64,000 bases of DNA from Haemonchus contortus (lineage: Eukaryota > Nematoda > Chromadorea > Rhabditida > Trichostrongylidae): the NCBI GenBank assembly GCA_000469685.2, contig LS997563.1, positions 35,304,468-35,368,467 on the forward strand. The letters run 5' to 3'. Positions within the stretch are counted from its first letter, which is position 1; every line of letters begins with the position of its first letter. Made by a program: the position numbers and the translations under genes. This document shows, in pieces, positions 1-12,060 of the stretch. The notes beneath the pieces were generated by a model, which was given only the letters and a program-made list of their open reading frames with translations, was not told where the DNA came from and searched no databases.

Positions 1-379
1 ATTCACCGGCAAAGAAAACAAAACAAACGATTTGAAACCCCGGAAATTGGGCCGCTGTTTTTCAACTATTTGCCGTCATTGTGCATACGAATATTTAGCT
101 AACGATGTGGACGTCCAGTGAAGTGCTTGTTTAAAAAGTCACCAATATTGCTTTGCTATCATTTTACTTCATTGCTGGATTTCCATTTTTAGTTAACCCT
201 ATCGTAGTCAAGTAAGGCACCTTCCTTGTGAGACTCAAGCTCAGTGACTATGAATCAAAAATTCAATAAATACCACAATGCTGCCAAAGGGTTTGATTAA
301 TATTGAAAAATATTTTTAAAGATCCCTTCGAAAAACGAAAAACTTGCTATTAGAATGTGATCCATTTACTTGTTTGTTA

Positions 380-715
380 TACTCACTTGTACCAACTGTC
401 ATCCCCTTGGACACCTTCTTTCTCGAGCAGGCGCCAGTTATTCTCCTTTTCCTTGCTTTTTTCCTAGCCAGGTCGGATCGTCTTTGCTCGAAGAACAAAA
501 AGAATGGCATTCTTCATTTGAAAAGCTCTTGCTAGAAGTTCAACCATCACATTGGCGGCCGTCCCGATGTGCGTTCGATGTCCCGAGGAGTCCATGCAAA
601 TTCTGGCCCAATTCTGGTCTCTAAAATATATGTTGCATGAAGTGTCCGGCTCACCGGATCTTTAGTTCCTCAAGGCGAGTAACGACATCACCGGTCTTCA
701 TTTGTTATACGTTAT
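380..715 (-). mobile_element. RTE-type LINE, degenerate 3' end of ORF2
   Basis: Reading the minus strand with frame changes gives the C-terminal end of an RTE-clade retrotransposon polyprotein. From about 715 downward I see a segment like KIRxAGHxM, then WTPRDIERTSGRPP (about 560-610), and a terminal block WRLLEKEG...DDSWYK followed by a stop near 385. In RTE elements these blocks follow the reverse transcriptase and close ORF2, so order and spacing agree with the family. Several stops and frameshifts show that it is dead. The 5' part is missing, which is normal for LINE copies truncated during reverse transcription. Recognition is from memory of the family, not from a search. Confidence 0.75.
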
Positions 716-789
716 AGTTATAATGTTACAATTTGAATTTTTTCACAAATTTCATTCAATTATTTTGTGCTAGTGCAACAGAATGTCCT

Positions 790-995
790 TTTTTAGCAGC
801 GTGACATTTGTAGGCAGACTCCAACACACGCTTCAGCACCAGGTCCCATGCATCCTTCTTTAACGATTCCCCTGATGGCGTCATTCATCCATGTATCAGT
901 TTTTCTCATCATCGCCATCACCGTGGTTGTGTCAGGGTCTTCTTCGGCATGCGCAACCGAGAGGAGAAAAGCTTCTCCACCCATAGGTTCTTGAA
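790..995 (-). other. Possible exon or decayed coding fragment, unidentified
   Basis: A minus-strand reading of about 65 residues ends in a stop at 793. Its composition is unlike translated noise: acidic and alanine-rich in the middle (AHAEEDPDTTTVMAMM), then a cysteine-containing tail (GCMGPGAEACVGVCLQMSRC). No family is recognised and no convincing splice site or start frames it. It lies just upstream, on the same strand, of the RTE 3' remnant, but its sequence does not fit RTE. It could be an isolated exon, a pseudogene piece or chance. Confidence 0.15.
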
Positions 996-1498
996 ATTCT
1001 TTAATAGCGCAGACGAGCAATAGCCGATCGTAGTATCTTCCCGAATATCACTGTCATGGAGAGCAAAGTTCATGGTGGTGATAAAAATGGAGGCTACGGG
1101 AGTTTCCGACTACTTTCACTTCATCTACAAGCAATTCCAGATTTGGTTTGCGCTCCCCTGAGTGAAAGATATTATTTTCTGCTATCATTCGCTGCCCAAC
1201 TTTTCAAGCGCACTGATGCCTATTCGCTGCGAAGCCTTCCGTTTATAGCAGATTTCGAATTCATCTTCTGTTTTTTCATGAAACCTTTTCTCATCTTACA
1301 GCTCTTTGATCACCTAAGTAGGATCATAGCTGCAGTTTCAAATCATGGCATATCGTTTCCATCCCATCCAGCCCTCTTATTGGAGCATGTTGGGAGACAC
1401 CGTAAAATATTGAAAAATTGAGCAAACGCTCGACTAGTGCACCCTTCCTACCGGTTGTTTTGAGGATTTTCTATCCCTATATTTGTCAATGATTGCAA

Positions 1499-1555
1499 GT
1501 TTCGGAAGAGTCAAAATCAAACTTCAATTCTCGCCAAGAGGACTTTTTTCAACGG
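1499..1555 (+). repeat. 57-bp direct repeat, copy 1
   Basis: This segment recurs in the same orientation at 1953-2009 with 3 mismatches in 57 bases. Similarity stops abruptly at both ends. It codes for nothing evident in either copy. Confidence 0.8.
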
Positions 1556-1952
1556 CATAATTACCCGGCGATAATTCCAAGTTAGCAGTACGACCTATCC
1601 TCTTGGGGCGTAAACAAAAAAAAACGCTCGTCGTCAAGGTGTTAAGAATTTCAGATATTCGGTGATACATAGTCAGCAGTAGTGCTCTAATACGTAGTTT
1701 AACAAGGTTGACGAATTGAGGGCAAAACTCCACTCTCGTGCATCATTCGAGCCCGTAATTGCGCATCACCGGGCTATCTATTATATTTCTTACAATATCA
1801 AGACCCCGATTGTGTTCGACCTCTTGATGGGTTTTCAGTAGAAGCCTAACAACTTATTGGCTTACATGTACAACGCGAAGAGCCGGTCGGCCAACATCGG
1901 TAAAGGACCGAGGAGCTGCTAGCTTTCTGATACCAAACTCAGTTCAATGCAT

Positions 1953-2009
1953 GTTTCGTAAGAGTCAAAATCAAACTTCAATTCTCGCTAAGAGGACTTT
2001 TTTTAACGG
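1953..2009 (+). repeat. 57-bp direct repeat, copy 2
   Basis: Second copy of the 1499-1555 repeat, offset by 454 bases. The two copies could bound a small decayed element or be two insertions of an unknown short repeat. No terminal inverted repeat is visible between them. Confidence 0.8.
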
Positions 2010-3894
2010 AGAGGATATCTTGAAACCATCGGCCTACTTTGGAAGAGAAGTACTCCTAAATCAAAAGTGTATAAACTGCTGAGCACCGCTGTCAAAACAA
2101 AGATCACCTCGAACGAAGAATCCCAACTGGTTTGTTTACATTTTCTAGTGGCACTCCCCCACTCTTTATACTATATGTGAGACCATAAGATCTTCTATCG
2201 ATGTGCTGCTATTCCATTCCTTCTGGACTGTTGCAATTTCCACTTTACGGTTCAATTAATCATCAATTATTTATAGTCCTACGTAGATGTCCTGAATGGG
2301 AATTTGATGAGAATTAATCCCATAATTTGAATAGCGGATTCTGAATTATCTGCAAAAACATCGGTCTAACATTTTTAGACAGAGGCTAATTCGTTATCGC
2401 TCGAAGTTCGATATACCGCCACGGGTAATGGGGCCAGCGGCTTTAGCTGTCAAACACGACATGAGATCTTCGAATTTTGGGTGAAAGCGGAATCTTTCGT
2501 TGTTGTAGAACTTATAGATAAAATAAAAAAAGTGTTGACACCGTGGGTGCAAGTTTGTCCCAAAAAATCCTTAGAGGACTCCAACAAACGAAGATAAGAA
2601 ATGAAAAGGGCATTCTAGACAGAAATAATCTTAAAGCTACTAGCTGTTGAGCCTCGAACTTTTCTTTGTCTTTTTCGAGCTCTACTAGACTTCTAGGCAA
2701 TGAAGCCTTTGCATGTGCCATTTGGGGCATCGGCAGTATGGATATGAATTTCATTACATGCACTTTCATATTTGCCCTGAAAAATTTTTTACCAAGTGGA
2801 ATCCCTGATATTTTTGCCACTCTCCTGGCTAATGTTGGCCGTTAGGGTACTGGAAGCTAGAGAGACTCTTTAAGATGCCTTCGAAGTTTAGAAAGTCGCA
2901 GCACTTTCGAATGCACCCTAATTCAACCCGTTCACATGCCTTTCCCCACTTTCGGAGAAAGGTCAAGTCAAATCATCATCGAAAGTTCATTTCCTTCCGG
3001 CCTACTGTTCCACTGCTCCCTCTAGTCAGCGAAAGGTAGCTGTCGTCGTGTTGTCCTTGTTTCCATCTTCGTTCTACTTCGAAATGCATTCAAACTTTTG
3101 CCCAAACTTCACACCTAATATAGCTGGCTCTCGAAAATTAAATTCTAGTCTTTTGTAAGAATGTGACGCCATGAGAAAGACAGCGAAAGGAGCTTGTTAA
3201 CAATTGGGATTGAAACTTGAATAAAGCCATGTGCACCCAACTATAGTTTGATCCGAAGTCGAATCAAGTCGAAAATATATAAAAAAACCATTCAGTATGT
3301 AGTCCGGAAGATTATTTCAATCACGGCTTTTGGGTTTGTTATTCATACGTTCGAAAGGCTTCATCCAGATGTTATAAATCGCCTGAGCATCAAGACGTGT
3401 TCGAGCAAAGGGATAAACATCCGCAGTAGTCTTCTGAGAAAGTACAAACCCACTGTGCTGAATTACTGTTAAGGCTACTTCTCTGGATTAGGCATTAAGC
3501 CCAAGTAGCTTCGAGCCTTGTCGAATCTCTTCTGGCAATATCACGAAGCTCCCAACCAGTCAATATTGTAGGTGCATTTTATAGCCCATCTGAACTCCTT
3601 ATGTCTTGTGGAGGCTATTCGGTATCAAAACTAAGCTTTTATCTTTTTTACCAGGCTGTTTTCGCCACCAGGACGGAAGTCTTAGATTCGCCTTAAACGA
3701 GAATTTCGGGTCTGAACAGCAGCGTCAAAGTTAGTAATGGAAATATTAGAAAATAGGCAATCCATTTGGAATTTGATTGCATCACATTTGATTTCCCGAT
3801 TGTATCAGTGATTTTGATCGAATCTCACATTAACCATCATTTATCATTTACATGTACATTGTGAGTATTCATTACTTATTAATTATCCATTTAT

Positions 3895-4155
3895 GCAGTG
3901 GTGATGAAGTGGCGAAGTTGCCTACTTCACACACGCATGGTCATGATGTCCGCCTAGGCCGACGAAGCCCTCCATTAATTCGAAGTAGGTTATTTGGTAA
4001 CAGATTCGTTTGGGAGGATGAAAACACTAACTTGAACATCGGCTGGCCAACACAAGTCATTGTATAGGCCTCATACGAATTCATTGCGGCATTACGATTT
4101 TGAATAGAAGCCCGAGGCGCGGGGCATCCCTCTGATGGGATTGATTAATGCCCCC
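3895..4155 (+). repeat. SINE family copy A (tRNA-derived type)
   Basis: It aligns along most of its length with the better copies at 15338 and 49025: the tRNA-like head with the ACACACGCATGGTCATG block, the GGGAGGATGAAAACACTAAC block, then CATCGGCTGGCC, the CAAGTCATTGTATAGGCC block, and a GGGCATCCCTCTGATGGGAT tail. The B-box region is partly deleted, so this copy should not be transcribed by RNA polymerase III. Confidence 0.7.
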
Positions 4156-7100
4156 TGACTTCATCTTACTCTAGTTGTTTATTTAAATTGTATTTATTTG
4201 TTCATTTTTGACAAGCGCTCGTTCTGATCATTCAATCAAGCATCTAATTATCTGATCATTCTAATCCGTTTTCTCGTGTGCTGCTGACAAGCTTTACTTG
4301 TGGCAGGAAAGGTAATATTTAGAGACGAGATCTACGAATTTCCCAAGAGCATTTCACTTAAGAGTTTTTTTATTTGATACCTCACTGTATTCACTTTTTT
4401 CCTTCCGGCTGTGTATCCTCTTAATATCTGACAAAAATTTCTCGTTTTTTCCATACCATATTAAGCTCTTCTGAGGAATTTCACCAAGCTTCCTCCCCAT
4501 GTACTGCTTTAAATGCTATGGAATCTTACTGCTTTTTCCACTAGATTGCGTTTTTCGCCATCATCAACACTATGTTTATACTTATCCGATAATTTTATTT
4601 CCTTTTATCAGTAACTTCACCCACCTTCGCTCGGGCAGTATTAAGCGAAGGTATGTGCTGAGCAGAGATGGGTGATGGGTAATGCTGGTGTTGACTCTGT
4701 TGCAAAAAATTTTATGCTTGACTTGATGTGCTGCCAATGTCAAGATGAAATGCTGTCAAGAATACCAGTGCTTTTGGCATATCTGATGGTGAGATAGTCG
4801 AACGGGCAGAAAGTAGGGAAAGGCGGAAAAAGCTACAGTTAGCTCAACCGGATATTGAGTGAAGCCAAACGTCTTGATATGTATTGAGGGCTATCTAACT
4901 ATTATAGAAAAGGTGCAGTATCACGTCAGTATTGATGCCTACTTTTCAGCAGTTTTGATAAAACTTGGCTTTTCGCAACTCGATGGGAATAGGGCTCGAA
5001 TATTATTTTGAAGGAGTTGCGAAATGCCATTAACGATTAAGTTTCCAACGAAATTTTATATCATCACACATACATATAAAGTTTTGAATAAGCTCGAGCA
5101 TTAGAACGCTAGATTCTGTCTTTCTCATCAATCATTCCCCTCCTTCAAACGCGTTCGGTCTTTCGACTCTTTGACTCAGAATCATAATAGCTTTCTGAAT
5201 GCGATAGTGATCTATGCAATGACGTGCAGTTGCCAACTGAAGCACAAGACACTGCTTCAATCTCCTCAGACGAGTCTCTTTCCAACCAAACGACTCTGTA
5301 GCAGTGAGAGGTTTGATTGGCCTGTCCATGTATCTATCCTTTATACGATCTCGAACCATGCATGTGTGATAATGCACCACTGTCACTACACTACATGTTA
5401 ATTGGGTTTCAGCCATGATTCGTTCGAGGTCTCTGAAGAATCGACCACAGTATCGGAGACCGAGTTTACATATACTATTTTTCTACATGTACTAAATCGC
5501 CATTCTGTTTTCCCTCACTAGATTGCCTACAATTTCTTGGCGGCGGCACGTTCCTCGATAATCTCGTACTGGCTTTGTGCTTTTTGTTCAGTGTCGTTAG
5601 GTCAGCTTTTATTTTTAGATATTGTTCCGCGTCCGCTCTGAGTGTATACATCGTGTGAAACCTAATTTCTCAGCTGATTAGGTAAAAGAGGGATATACCC
5701 TGTCAATCAGCAGCAGCAGCAGCAGTTTCTCTAGCGTACGTGACATTTCTGAACACCCTTTAGGTTGGCCATATTGGCAGCAATCTGGACATGAACCATT
5801 TCCGAGGAGGACACATTTAGTTCCTAACGTCCAAAACAATTATCTTTCTGTCCGGAATCAAATCTTTTGGCATTTCCTTCTGCTGAAAGGGTGCCTTTAT
5901 TTGATTTTAACCTCCCGCCCTTCGTGTTTTTCTCTTAGATGGGTGGATTTATGTTATAGGCCCTCAGTAATTGGGTTTCCCAAAACAGCGGAATCAGCGC
6001 TTTCCCTTGTATCCCTAATATTTTACATTTTGTTCTTGTTACGTAGAGTATCGGTATAATTGGATGGTCGTGGAGATTGTCAACTGCAAGTCTGCTCCCA
6101 CTGCTCCCATTTTCACTTACCGCTTAAGGAGTTTCGAAATAATTTAAAGCAGTTTTCTGACAAATCAGGGAGCTTGTCACTAGACTAATAGTCTCCATTA
6201 ATCCGCTCCTATTCTTCGCAATATCTTCTCGGCAATGAACGGTCGGCCACCTCCGTTGGCCTCCACTCGCTTGAATATCTTGCTGTTTTCCAGATTGGTT
6301 GTCTTTATGGATATACTCTCTTCATTTTTGAAAGTAAATGCGAGTTTAGTAGACTGTATTGCTGCGAAGTATCACGAATTTAGGCGGAGCAACCTTGAAT
6401 GTTGGATGATTCATGGAGTTGAGGGTAATCCTTGGAGGCCAGGAGCGTTGTTTAACCTCATTCTGGAGCAGATCACGAGCATGCTTTTCATTGTATAATA
6501 GGTCAATAGTGTAGTGCCTTTGTCATATAGTTTGTGTTCCTCGAGATCTCTTATTCTGGCTGGGCTCTGAATACCTCATCACATCGCCTCGGTCACTTCA
6601 TTACTGTGATAGAGTGCGTGAGCATGAGTCTCAGGTTGTAGCCTCACGATTTCGCTTGAACTTTCGCGAGTGGTATTGTTTTCTGATGTGTCATGTGTGG
6701 CAATATAAAGAAACCGTCTCATCTTCATTCAGCTGATTATCTTGCAAATTTTGAAGGTTGTCCCACATAACACAGAGCAACTTATGCAATGGAAGTAGGA
6801 CCTACATAGATGGATTTTCGGCTTAGGCTATCTTCAGTGAAGCTGGAGGGGTTCCCGTCTATGAGCCTCGCCCTAATCATAGAAGGATAACAAAAAACAG
6901 CACAGAGGTAATGGCTGCCGAAGATAAACGAGTGTCTGGTACAGTTATACCTGTCATCGATGACGAAAACAGATGAGGTAGCTTTCATTTTTCTGGTCTC
7001 GCAAGGATGAGCTTCACCACATGCCGAATCTCCTTCTCGAATTCCAAGGTGTCGAAGAATGGCTTCCCACTATCGATGAACAAGGCTCCCAGAAATTGCT

Positions 7101-7326
7101 TTCTAAATATTCTCCGATCGTCTCCTGATTGTTCCCTTCATGCAGAAAACTTTGGGTCGCAACGGCACTTTAGAGCGTGTTTTTAATATTTTCGAAATAC
7201 TATAACAATAGCGCGGATGTGGTCAGTTACTGCAGCGGACACTACCGTATGTACGTAGGGACGGAATCCCGGCTCAATACAATTGCTAGCGGTAATGTCT
7301 ACTACTGCTCCCTCTTGTCACCCGTA
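4156..7326. other. Gene-poor stretch with a short CAG tract
   Basis: It contains a six-unit CAG run at 5708-5725. Minus-strand readings around 6190-6500 have mildly protein-like composition in two frames but no recognised family and no clear splice sites. Nothing else is supported. Confidence 0.5.
5708..5725 (+). repeat. (CAG)6 microsatellite
   Basis: Six perfect CAG units, not inside any supported reading frame. Confidence 0.9.
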
Positions 7327-7505
7327 GTCGGTTAGTTGGTGCCACCCAGGCAGGTCTGGGAGACAAAACGCTAGCTTCTACATGAACTCCACAAGTCATA
7401 GTAAAGGCCACAGGCGCATTTGAAATGTATTAAGATTCTGAATGGAAATGGGTTGCGAAGGTCATCCCAGGAAGTGATTGAAGAACGTCAAATGACTTTA
7501 TCGTT
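7327..7505 (+). repeat. SINE family copy B, 3' part only
   Basis: It matches the body and tail of the family (TCGGTTAGTTGGTGCCA, then TCTGGGAGACAAAACGCTAG, CAAGTCATAGTAAAGGCCAC and GATTCTGAATGGAAAT). The tRNA-like head is absent, so the copy is 5' truncated. Confidence 0.65.
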
Positions 7506-7935
7506 TATTCTCCGAGATAGACTCGTACGCTACTAGTATACCCTCTGGTTTCCGGGTTGCATGTTTTCATTTATACTCTAGAACTATGCTGCTGAATTTG
7601 GAGCGCAAGGACTAGTGGGGCTGATTCGAAAAGCCATATTTTTGCTGATCGAGTGGGAGGCATTGACAGGGCTCGTTGGCAAAGTGTCTAAGTGGTAAGT
7701 TCCGTAGTGAGCGATTATGTCGTCAGTGAATTTATAAAAAAGATTAGTAGTAATGGATTCTTATGATTTCCTCGAGAATTCCTACGAAGGAACTGCTCCA
7801 TACAGCTGCTTCCTCTATGGCTTAGACAGCTCTCATACCAAACCGAATGGTTTCTGTCGCTTTCCACTTCGTTTCCTCAGCATTTTATGTATCGCTCTTT
7901 GTTTACTCCTTTCGAGTATCTTTCAACCTTCACCT

Positions 7936-8729
7936 ATCACCTGTATCACCTCCCGTTGATCGTAGATTTCCTCGAGCGAGCATCAGTAACGTCCCCATTC
8001 GTCCCTCTCACGAGCCAGAGCGGTTCTCGCTTCAGGGAGAACAGCATCAACATTTCTCTCGTTCAGAGCTTCCGTGAAGAAACCTCACCATCTTGTTGGC
8101 GGTTGTCCTGGAGTTCGTTTGATGTCCTGAGGTATCCAGTCAGTAATCGTTCTGGCTTAACGGTCAACCCTATATCTCATAACGCGCCCGGCCCACCTGA
8201 TCTGCGATTTCTTGGCGTAAACAACGGGATCCCTGATCTTCGTTCGAGGACGGAGCTCGGAAATGCGGATTCCCTTCTGCACTTGCGTGTATAGGGGAAT
8301 TCCGAGCATCGTCCTTTCCAAAGCGACAGTTGAGTAACGCTGACAGCATGCTCATCCTGCTTTCGTAGAGTCCAGGTCTCCGAGGCGTACGTCAAAGCAA
8401 GAAGGACAGCAGTGTCGAAAAGGTGAGCGTGGTGCCGGATGTTCTTTGTCTTCTTCACTGCTCCCTCGATATTCTTACAACTCCAGAGCTAGGTCGTTCA
8501 TCATGTTGACTTCCCGACCTAGATACACATAGCTAGAGCATTCGGAGATATTCTTTCCGTTTAGCGTGAAGGGAGCATCAGGTACCAATCCGTTTTTCCT
8601 GAACATCATCTTCGTTAAGTTCAGTCTCAAGCCGATCCTTCCACAAGCATTGTCAAACTCGGCCAGCATTCGTTCCGCCTGCTCAATGTTCGGTGTTATC
8701 AGCACGATGTCGTCTGCAAAGCCGATCAT
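7936..8729 (-). mobile_element. RTE-type LINE, 3' half of ORF2 (reverse transcriptase remnant)
   Basis: Reading leftwards from 8729, the frame opens with MIGFADDIVLITPNIEQAE, which carries the FADD catalytic motif of reverse transcriptase. It continues through ISECSSYVYLGREVNMMNDL, LTYASETWTLRKQDEHAVSV, a frame shift, then a KSQIRWAGRVMRY-like block and ITDWIPQDIKRTPGQPPTRW, and closes with [10 protein letters not shown] and a stop near 7975. This is the order of the RT thumb and C-terminal region of RTE-clade elements such as nematode RTE-1. At least three frame changes and several stops make it inactive. The 5' end is truncated inside the RT palm: upstream of 8729 the similarity ends at once. 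The last bases before 7936 fit the very short 3' UTR of RTE elements. Confidence 0.9.
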
Positions 8730-8779
8730 CCAACCTTATCAAGAAAAGGTGTTTCCCTACGAGATGAAAATAAAGTGAA

Positions 8780-10458
8780 AGCCATCTGCCCAATTTTAGT
8801 ACCGTCTCTAAGCAATTCTTCTAAGAATATAGCAGTTTCCTTCGCGAAACCTCCATTCAGTAGCTCAGATGAACAATCGATTACCGCTACAAATGGTATT
8901 CATACATGGTGATGGCAAACTATAAACGCAATTCGAGCGTTCGCCCTGTTCCCAGCGTTTTGAATACATTTAGAGTGGCCAATGTTCCCTCCTGCTCCTC
9001 TTGCGCCTGATGGAGCGGTCAGTTCTGTAATGTGAACACCGAGCTGGCACTTGCGCAACTTTTCGCTACTCACTCTCTATAGTCACTGTTCTCGTTGAGT
9101 TCTCGTCGAGGGTATATTTCTTAGGGTTAGAATTTCTTTATCCTATCTGTAGACATTTGATAAAATTGGTTAAACATACTCCATTTCACGTCGGATGCGA
9201 TAATGAGCTCTCATTTAATTCATGGTACAACCACTTAGGCAACATCCGTCAAAGGTCATCGGTTATGTCAGTGCAAATCAATGACTACAGGGCTTGAGCT
9301 ACGGAAGATTTTGAAGTCTTTGGCGGCTGGGGCTAACTAAAAACTGATCCAATTCAATCATCGTTTTTACCAGTTGCTCCTCTTTCCTTCAAAAATCCTC
9401 AGCACCAGTCACTCACAGTATCCACTAATAATCTCAAACCAATGTTCAGTCCACCCCTTCGTATTTTTGACCAGTGCCATATTTCTTCTGTCTGTAAGCC
9501 TTGGATGGAATGATAATTATCTGACACAGTCGACCTTGAGAAGCTCTAATTACCATTCCCATTCCAGCAATATCTTTCCGGAATTGAGGATGTCCAAGAA
9601 AAGAGATATGAATATTTATTAGGTAGGAGCTCAAATTTGAACGTGCACCTTTCACTGCGGTAGGTTCTATTTATCCTATTTTCGGACGGCTATTAGCTAC
9701 AGGATTGATTGAACCCTTTTTTCTGGCTTTGGGTAGGTATGAAAGAGTGGATGGTTTCGAAAGAGCCTACCACTTTGCTAGCTCCACCCAACAATTTAGC
9801 CCACTTACACTCCTGATATCCATTGGCTTCTTTGGTTTATCCCTTCCCAAAGCCATCATGACACAAATTATCCGTTTCAGTAGAATAGTCTCTAGTTTCA
9901 GGGGTTCAGGGAAGCACAATTCACCTTGGATGGAGTTCATTTGGACCACTTTTTCTCATGTCGCTAATTTGCTCAGAGCTCGGTTTACCATTTTTTGTAC
10001 AGATCCCATATGTAGTTCGTCTCGCCCGTTCTAATTAAATCATTTCCATTCTCCGCCAGACCCGTTGTTTGCCACTGATCTCTGTTCAAAGTTCTAAAGT
10101 ACCGTGTCTCCTCTAACTTACGAGTGCTTCACTAATCTAAAGTTTTTGAGGCCATGACGCACGTACTCCTCTCAAACTTTCGGGTTCATTGCAGCGGTGC
10201 AACTGGTGATTACACAAGCGCATCATTCACATTCACACACGCTCGCATACATATACACTCTAGTCAATAGGGCTGCGGAGTGTTACTTCTGCAGAGAGCA
10301 GGTCTGGCCATGGGTTGCGATCCATCATAAACGCGTGGTCCGGGGATCGAATTCCTCAACCTTGGTTTTCCCCTATAGTAATTCAACCTTCCAACCCTAC
10401 CGCCTAGTAAGCTAACTGCTACCAAAATCCTCCGGACTGGTGAAAGTGCTAGCTTGTA
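8780..10458. other. Gene-poor stretch
   Basis: No supported gene. Around 10300-10370 a GCGTGGTCCGGGGATCGAAT block weakly resembles the SINE head but is not followed by the SINE body. Confidence 0.5.
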
Positions 10459-11801
10459 CAGGGTGGGCCAAAATTATGATTATAGCGCGCGCTGACGCTC
10501 ATAACGAATTTTTTCTGAGGTCATAGCAATTCGTTCGCTTTCTCCTATTTCACAAGGATTTCTTCCTGATGATACTAAACTTTTGGTAAATTTCGAAGAT
10601 AATGTAAGCGTAATTACCCCGTAAATAAACCGTCACTTTAGATTTACAAGCACTTTTAGCACGGTGCATCTACAGACGGCTCAGCGAAACAAGGCAGGGG
10701 GTACATTCGATTATAAGACTCTTTCGAGAGTAAGGAACAATCGCAGATAGGAGTAGTAATCCTAAGAGGCCTGCCATTATATTTAGTGGGAGCTTCAATG
10801 AAGCTGGGCGAAGGTCTGCGTAGCAGCGAAATTCATTCTGAGCCCAAAATGAATAAATGAATGGACATCTCGTGAAGTTTTCTGCGCAAAATCGTGCAGC
10901 ATCATCTGCACGATGAGGCCTTTATACGATCAGAAAGTGATTTCCTCAGTGAGCAGACTAAAAAGAAGAGAAATGTTGGCTCGCCAAAGCTGCCCACCGC
11001 ATACAAAAAATTGTCGTACGGAATTCCCGTCCACTAGCGAAAAGATATCCGCAGTGAGAAAGGTGCCCAATAGGCAGGGCTACAAGATTTGTATAAAGCT
11101 GAAAGAAATGGAAGTGATGCAGCGCCAGGCTTGCTCACTTTCTGCGATATCCTTCCCGAGCGTCACAGCCGAGGCAAAAGCACTGATTATTTTTGTAAGA
11201 TAAGGAGTGAAAGTTGATTTGGAGACCTGTTCGATCTCTTCGTGCGCCATAGGACACTTTGACGATTCAAATCGGACATGCTGTCAAGATGATGCTCCTG
11301 ACTGCAGATCAGAAATTGCCTAGAAATTCTGTAAAAGGGGTTCCCTGACTAAATAACCTTCGATCAGTGACCACTCTGGAGCCCTGACCTGAATCCCATG
11401 GATGTCTCAGTGTGGTCAACCTTTGAGATGAGAGCATCCGTTAGCCCAAACATAAAGTGGAATAATCTAGAAAATACCTTGCAAAAAGCTGGGATCAACT
11501 CGATGACCTTAGCTGCGTGCCACCGCTAATGTTGTCCATCATCGTCTCTGGGGTTGGGTGAGAGCAAAAAGCAACAGATCCCAGCCTCAATGTACTATTT
11601 TGATAAGAGATTAGTGATAGACACTTTAATGAAATTTTTCTTTTTTTCTTTTTTTTCTTTTCTTTTTTCTTTTTCTCTTTTCTTTTTTTTTGAAATTTTT
11701 TTAATGAATACTTTAATGATTTCTGTAATGATTTCTTTTTTAGCATTCCATTCGTTTTCGGGGATGTGATGTCTGTGTAATCATAATTTTGGCCCATCCT
11801 G
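10459..11801 (+). mobile_element. Tc1/mariner-superfamily transposon (maT-like), decayed
   Basis: The element is bounded by terminal inverted repeats of about 25 bases: CAGGGTGGGCCAAAATTATG at the left end and its complement (one mismatch) at the right end. Both ends are flanked by the TA dinucleotide (10457-10458 and 11802-11803), the target duplication of this superfamily. Inside, plus-strand frames read as a degraded transposase: an N-terminal basic segment around 10950-11130 (KKRR and VRKVPNRQGYK blocks) and the catalytic-domain signature WSPDLNPMDVSVWSTFEMRA around 11370-11430. The last catalytic residue in that signature is D rather than E, which fits the maT-like (DDxD) branch better than Tc1. 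Many stops and frame changes, plus a CT-rich insertion at 11637-11695, show that it is inactive. Confidence 0.85.
11637..11700 (+). repeat. Low-complexity T/C-rich tract
   Basis: Nearly pure T with scattered C (TTTTTCTTTT units) inside the 3' part of the maT-like element. It separates the transposase remnant from the right terminal repeat. Confidence 0.85.
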
Positions 11802-11949
11802 TACATCAACTGACCACAGCAACTAATTGTGTAGGTCACATACTCAAGTAGGACGCATCTCAGTTGCCAGAAAGACTTCATTCCACAGAACAGTTTTTAC
11901 TGTTCAAGGTAACAATCCTGCTGGTAGGGAGATGGTTGCACTGTTTTGC

Positions 11950-12060
11950 AGTCGCAGAATGGTACAGGCACATGAACGGCGTGCTGGGCTCGCCGTCGGG
12001 TATTACAGCGCATTTGGAGCAGTTTTCTTGATTGCCTTCTACTTAAGCTTTTTTCACTAC
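11950..12060 (+). other. Possible single exon of a membrane protein, unidentified
   Basis: A frame preceded by TTTTGCAG (acceptor-like, ending 11949) and followed by CACTAC|GTAAG (donor-like) would encode about 37 residues: a basic stretch (SRRMVQAHERRAG) then a hydrophobic helix (SAFGAVFLIAFYLSFF). The pairing of splice-like signals with a helix is suggestive, but no neighbouring exon was found and no family is recognised. Chance is a real alternative. Confidence 0.2.

Larger units (their letters stand above)
716..3894. other. Gene-poor stretch
   Basis: Apart from the 57-bp repeat pair and the weak fragment at 790-995, I see no gene, RNA gene or recognisable element. Open frames are short and of random composition. 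Confidence 0.5.

Noticed and set aside
10300..10370. Additional SINE copy
   Set aside because: Only a B-box-like block matches; no body follows. The block near 45108 was rejected for the same reason.
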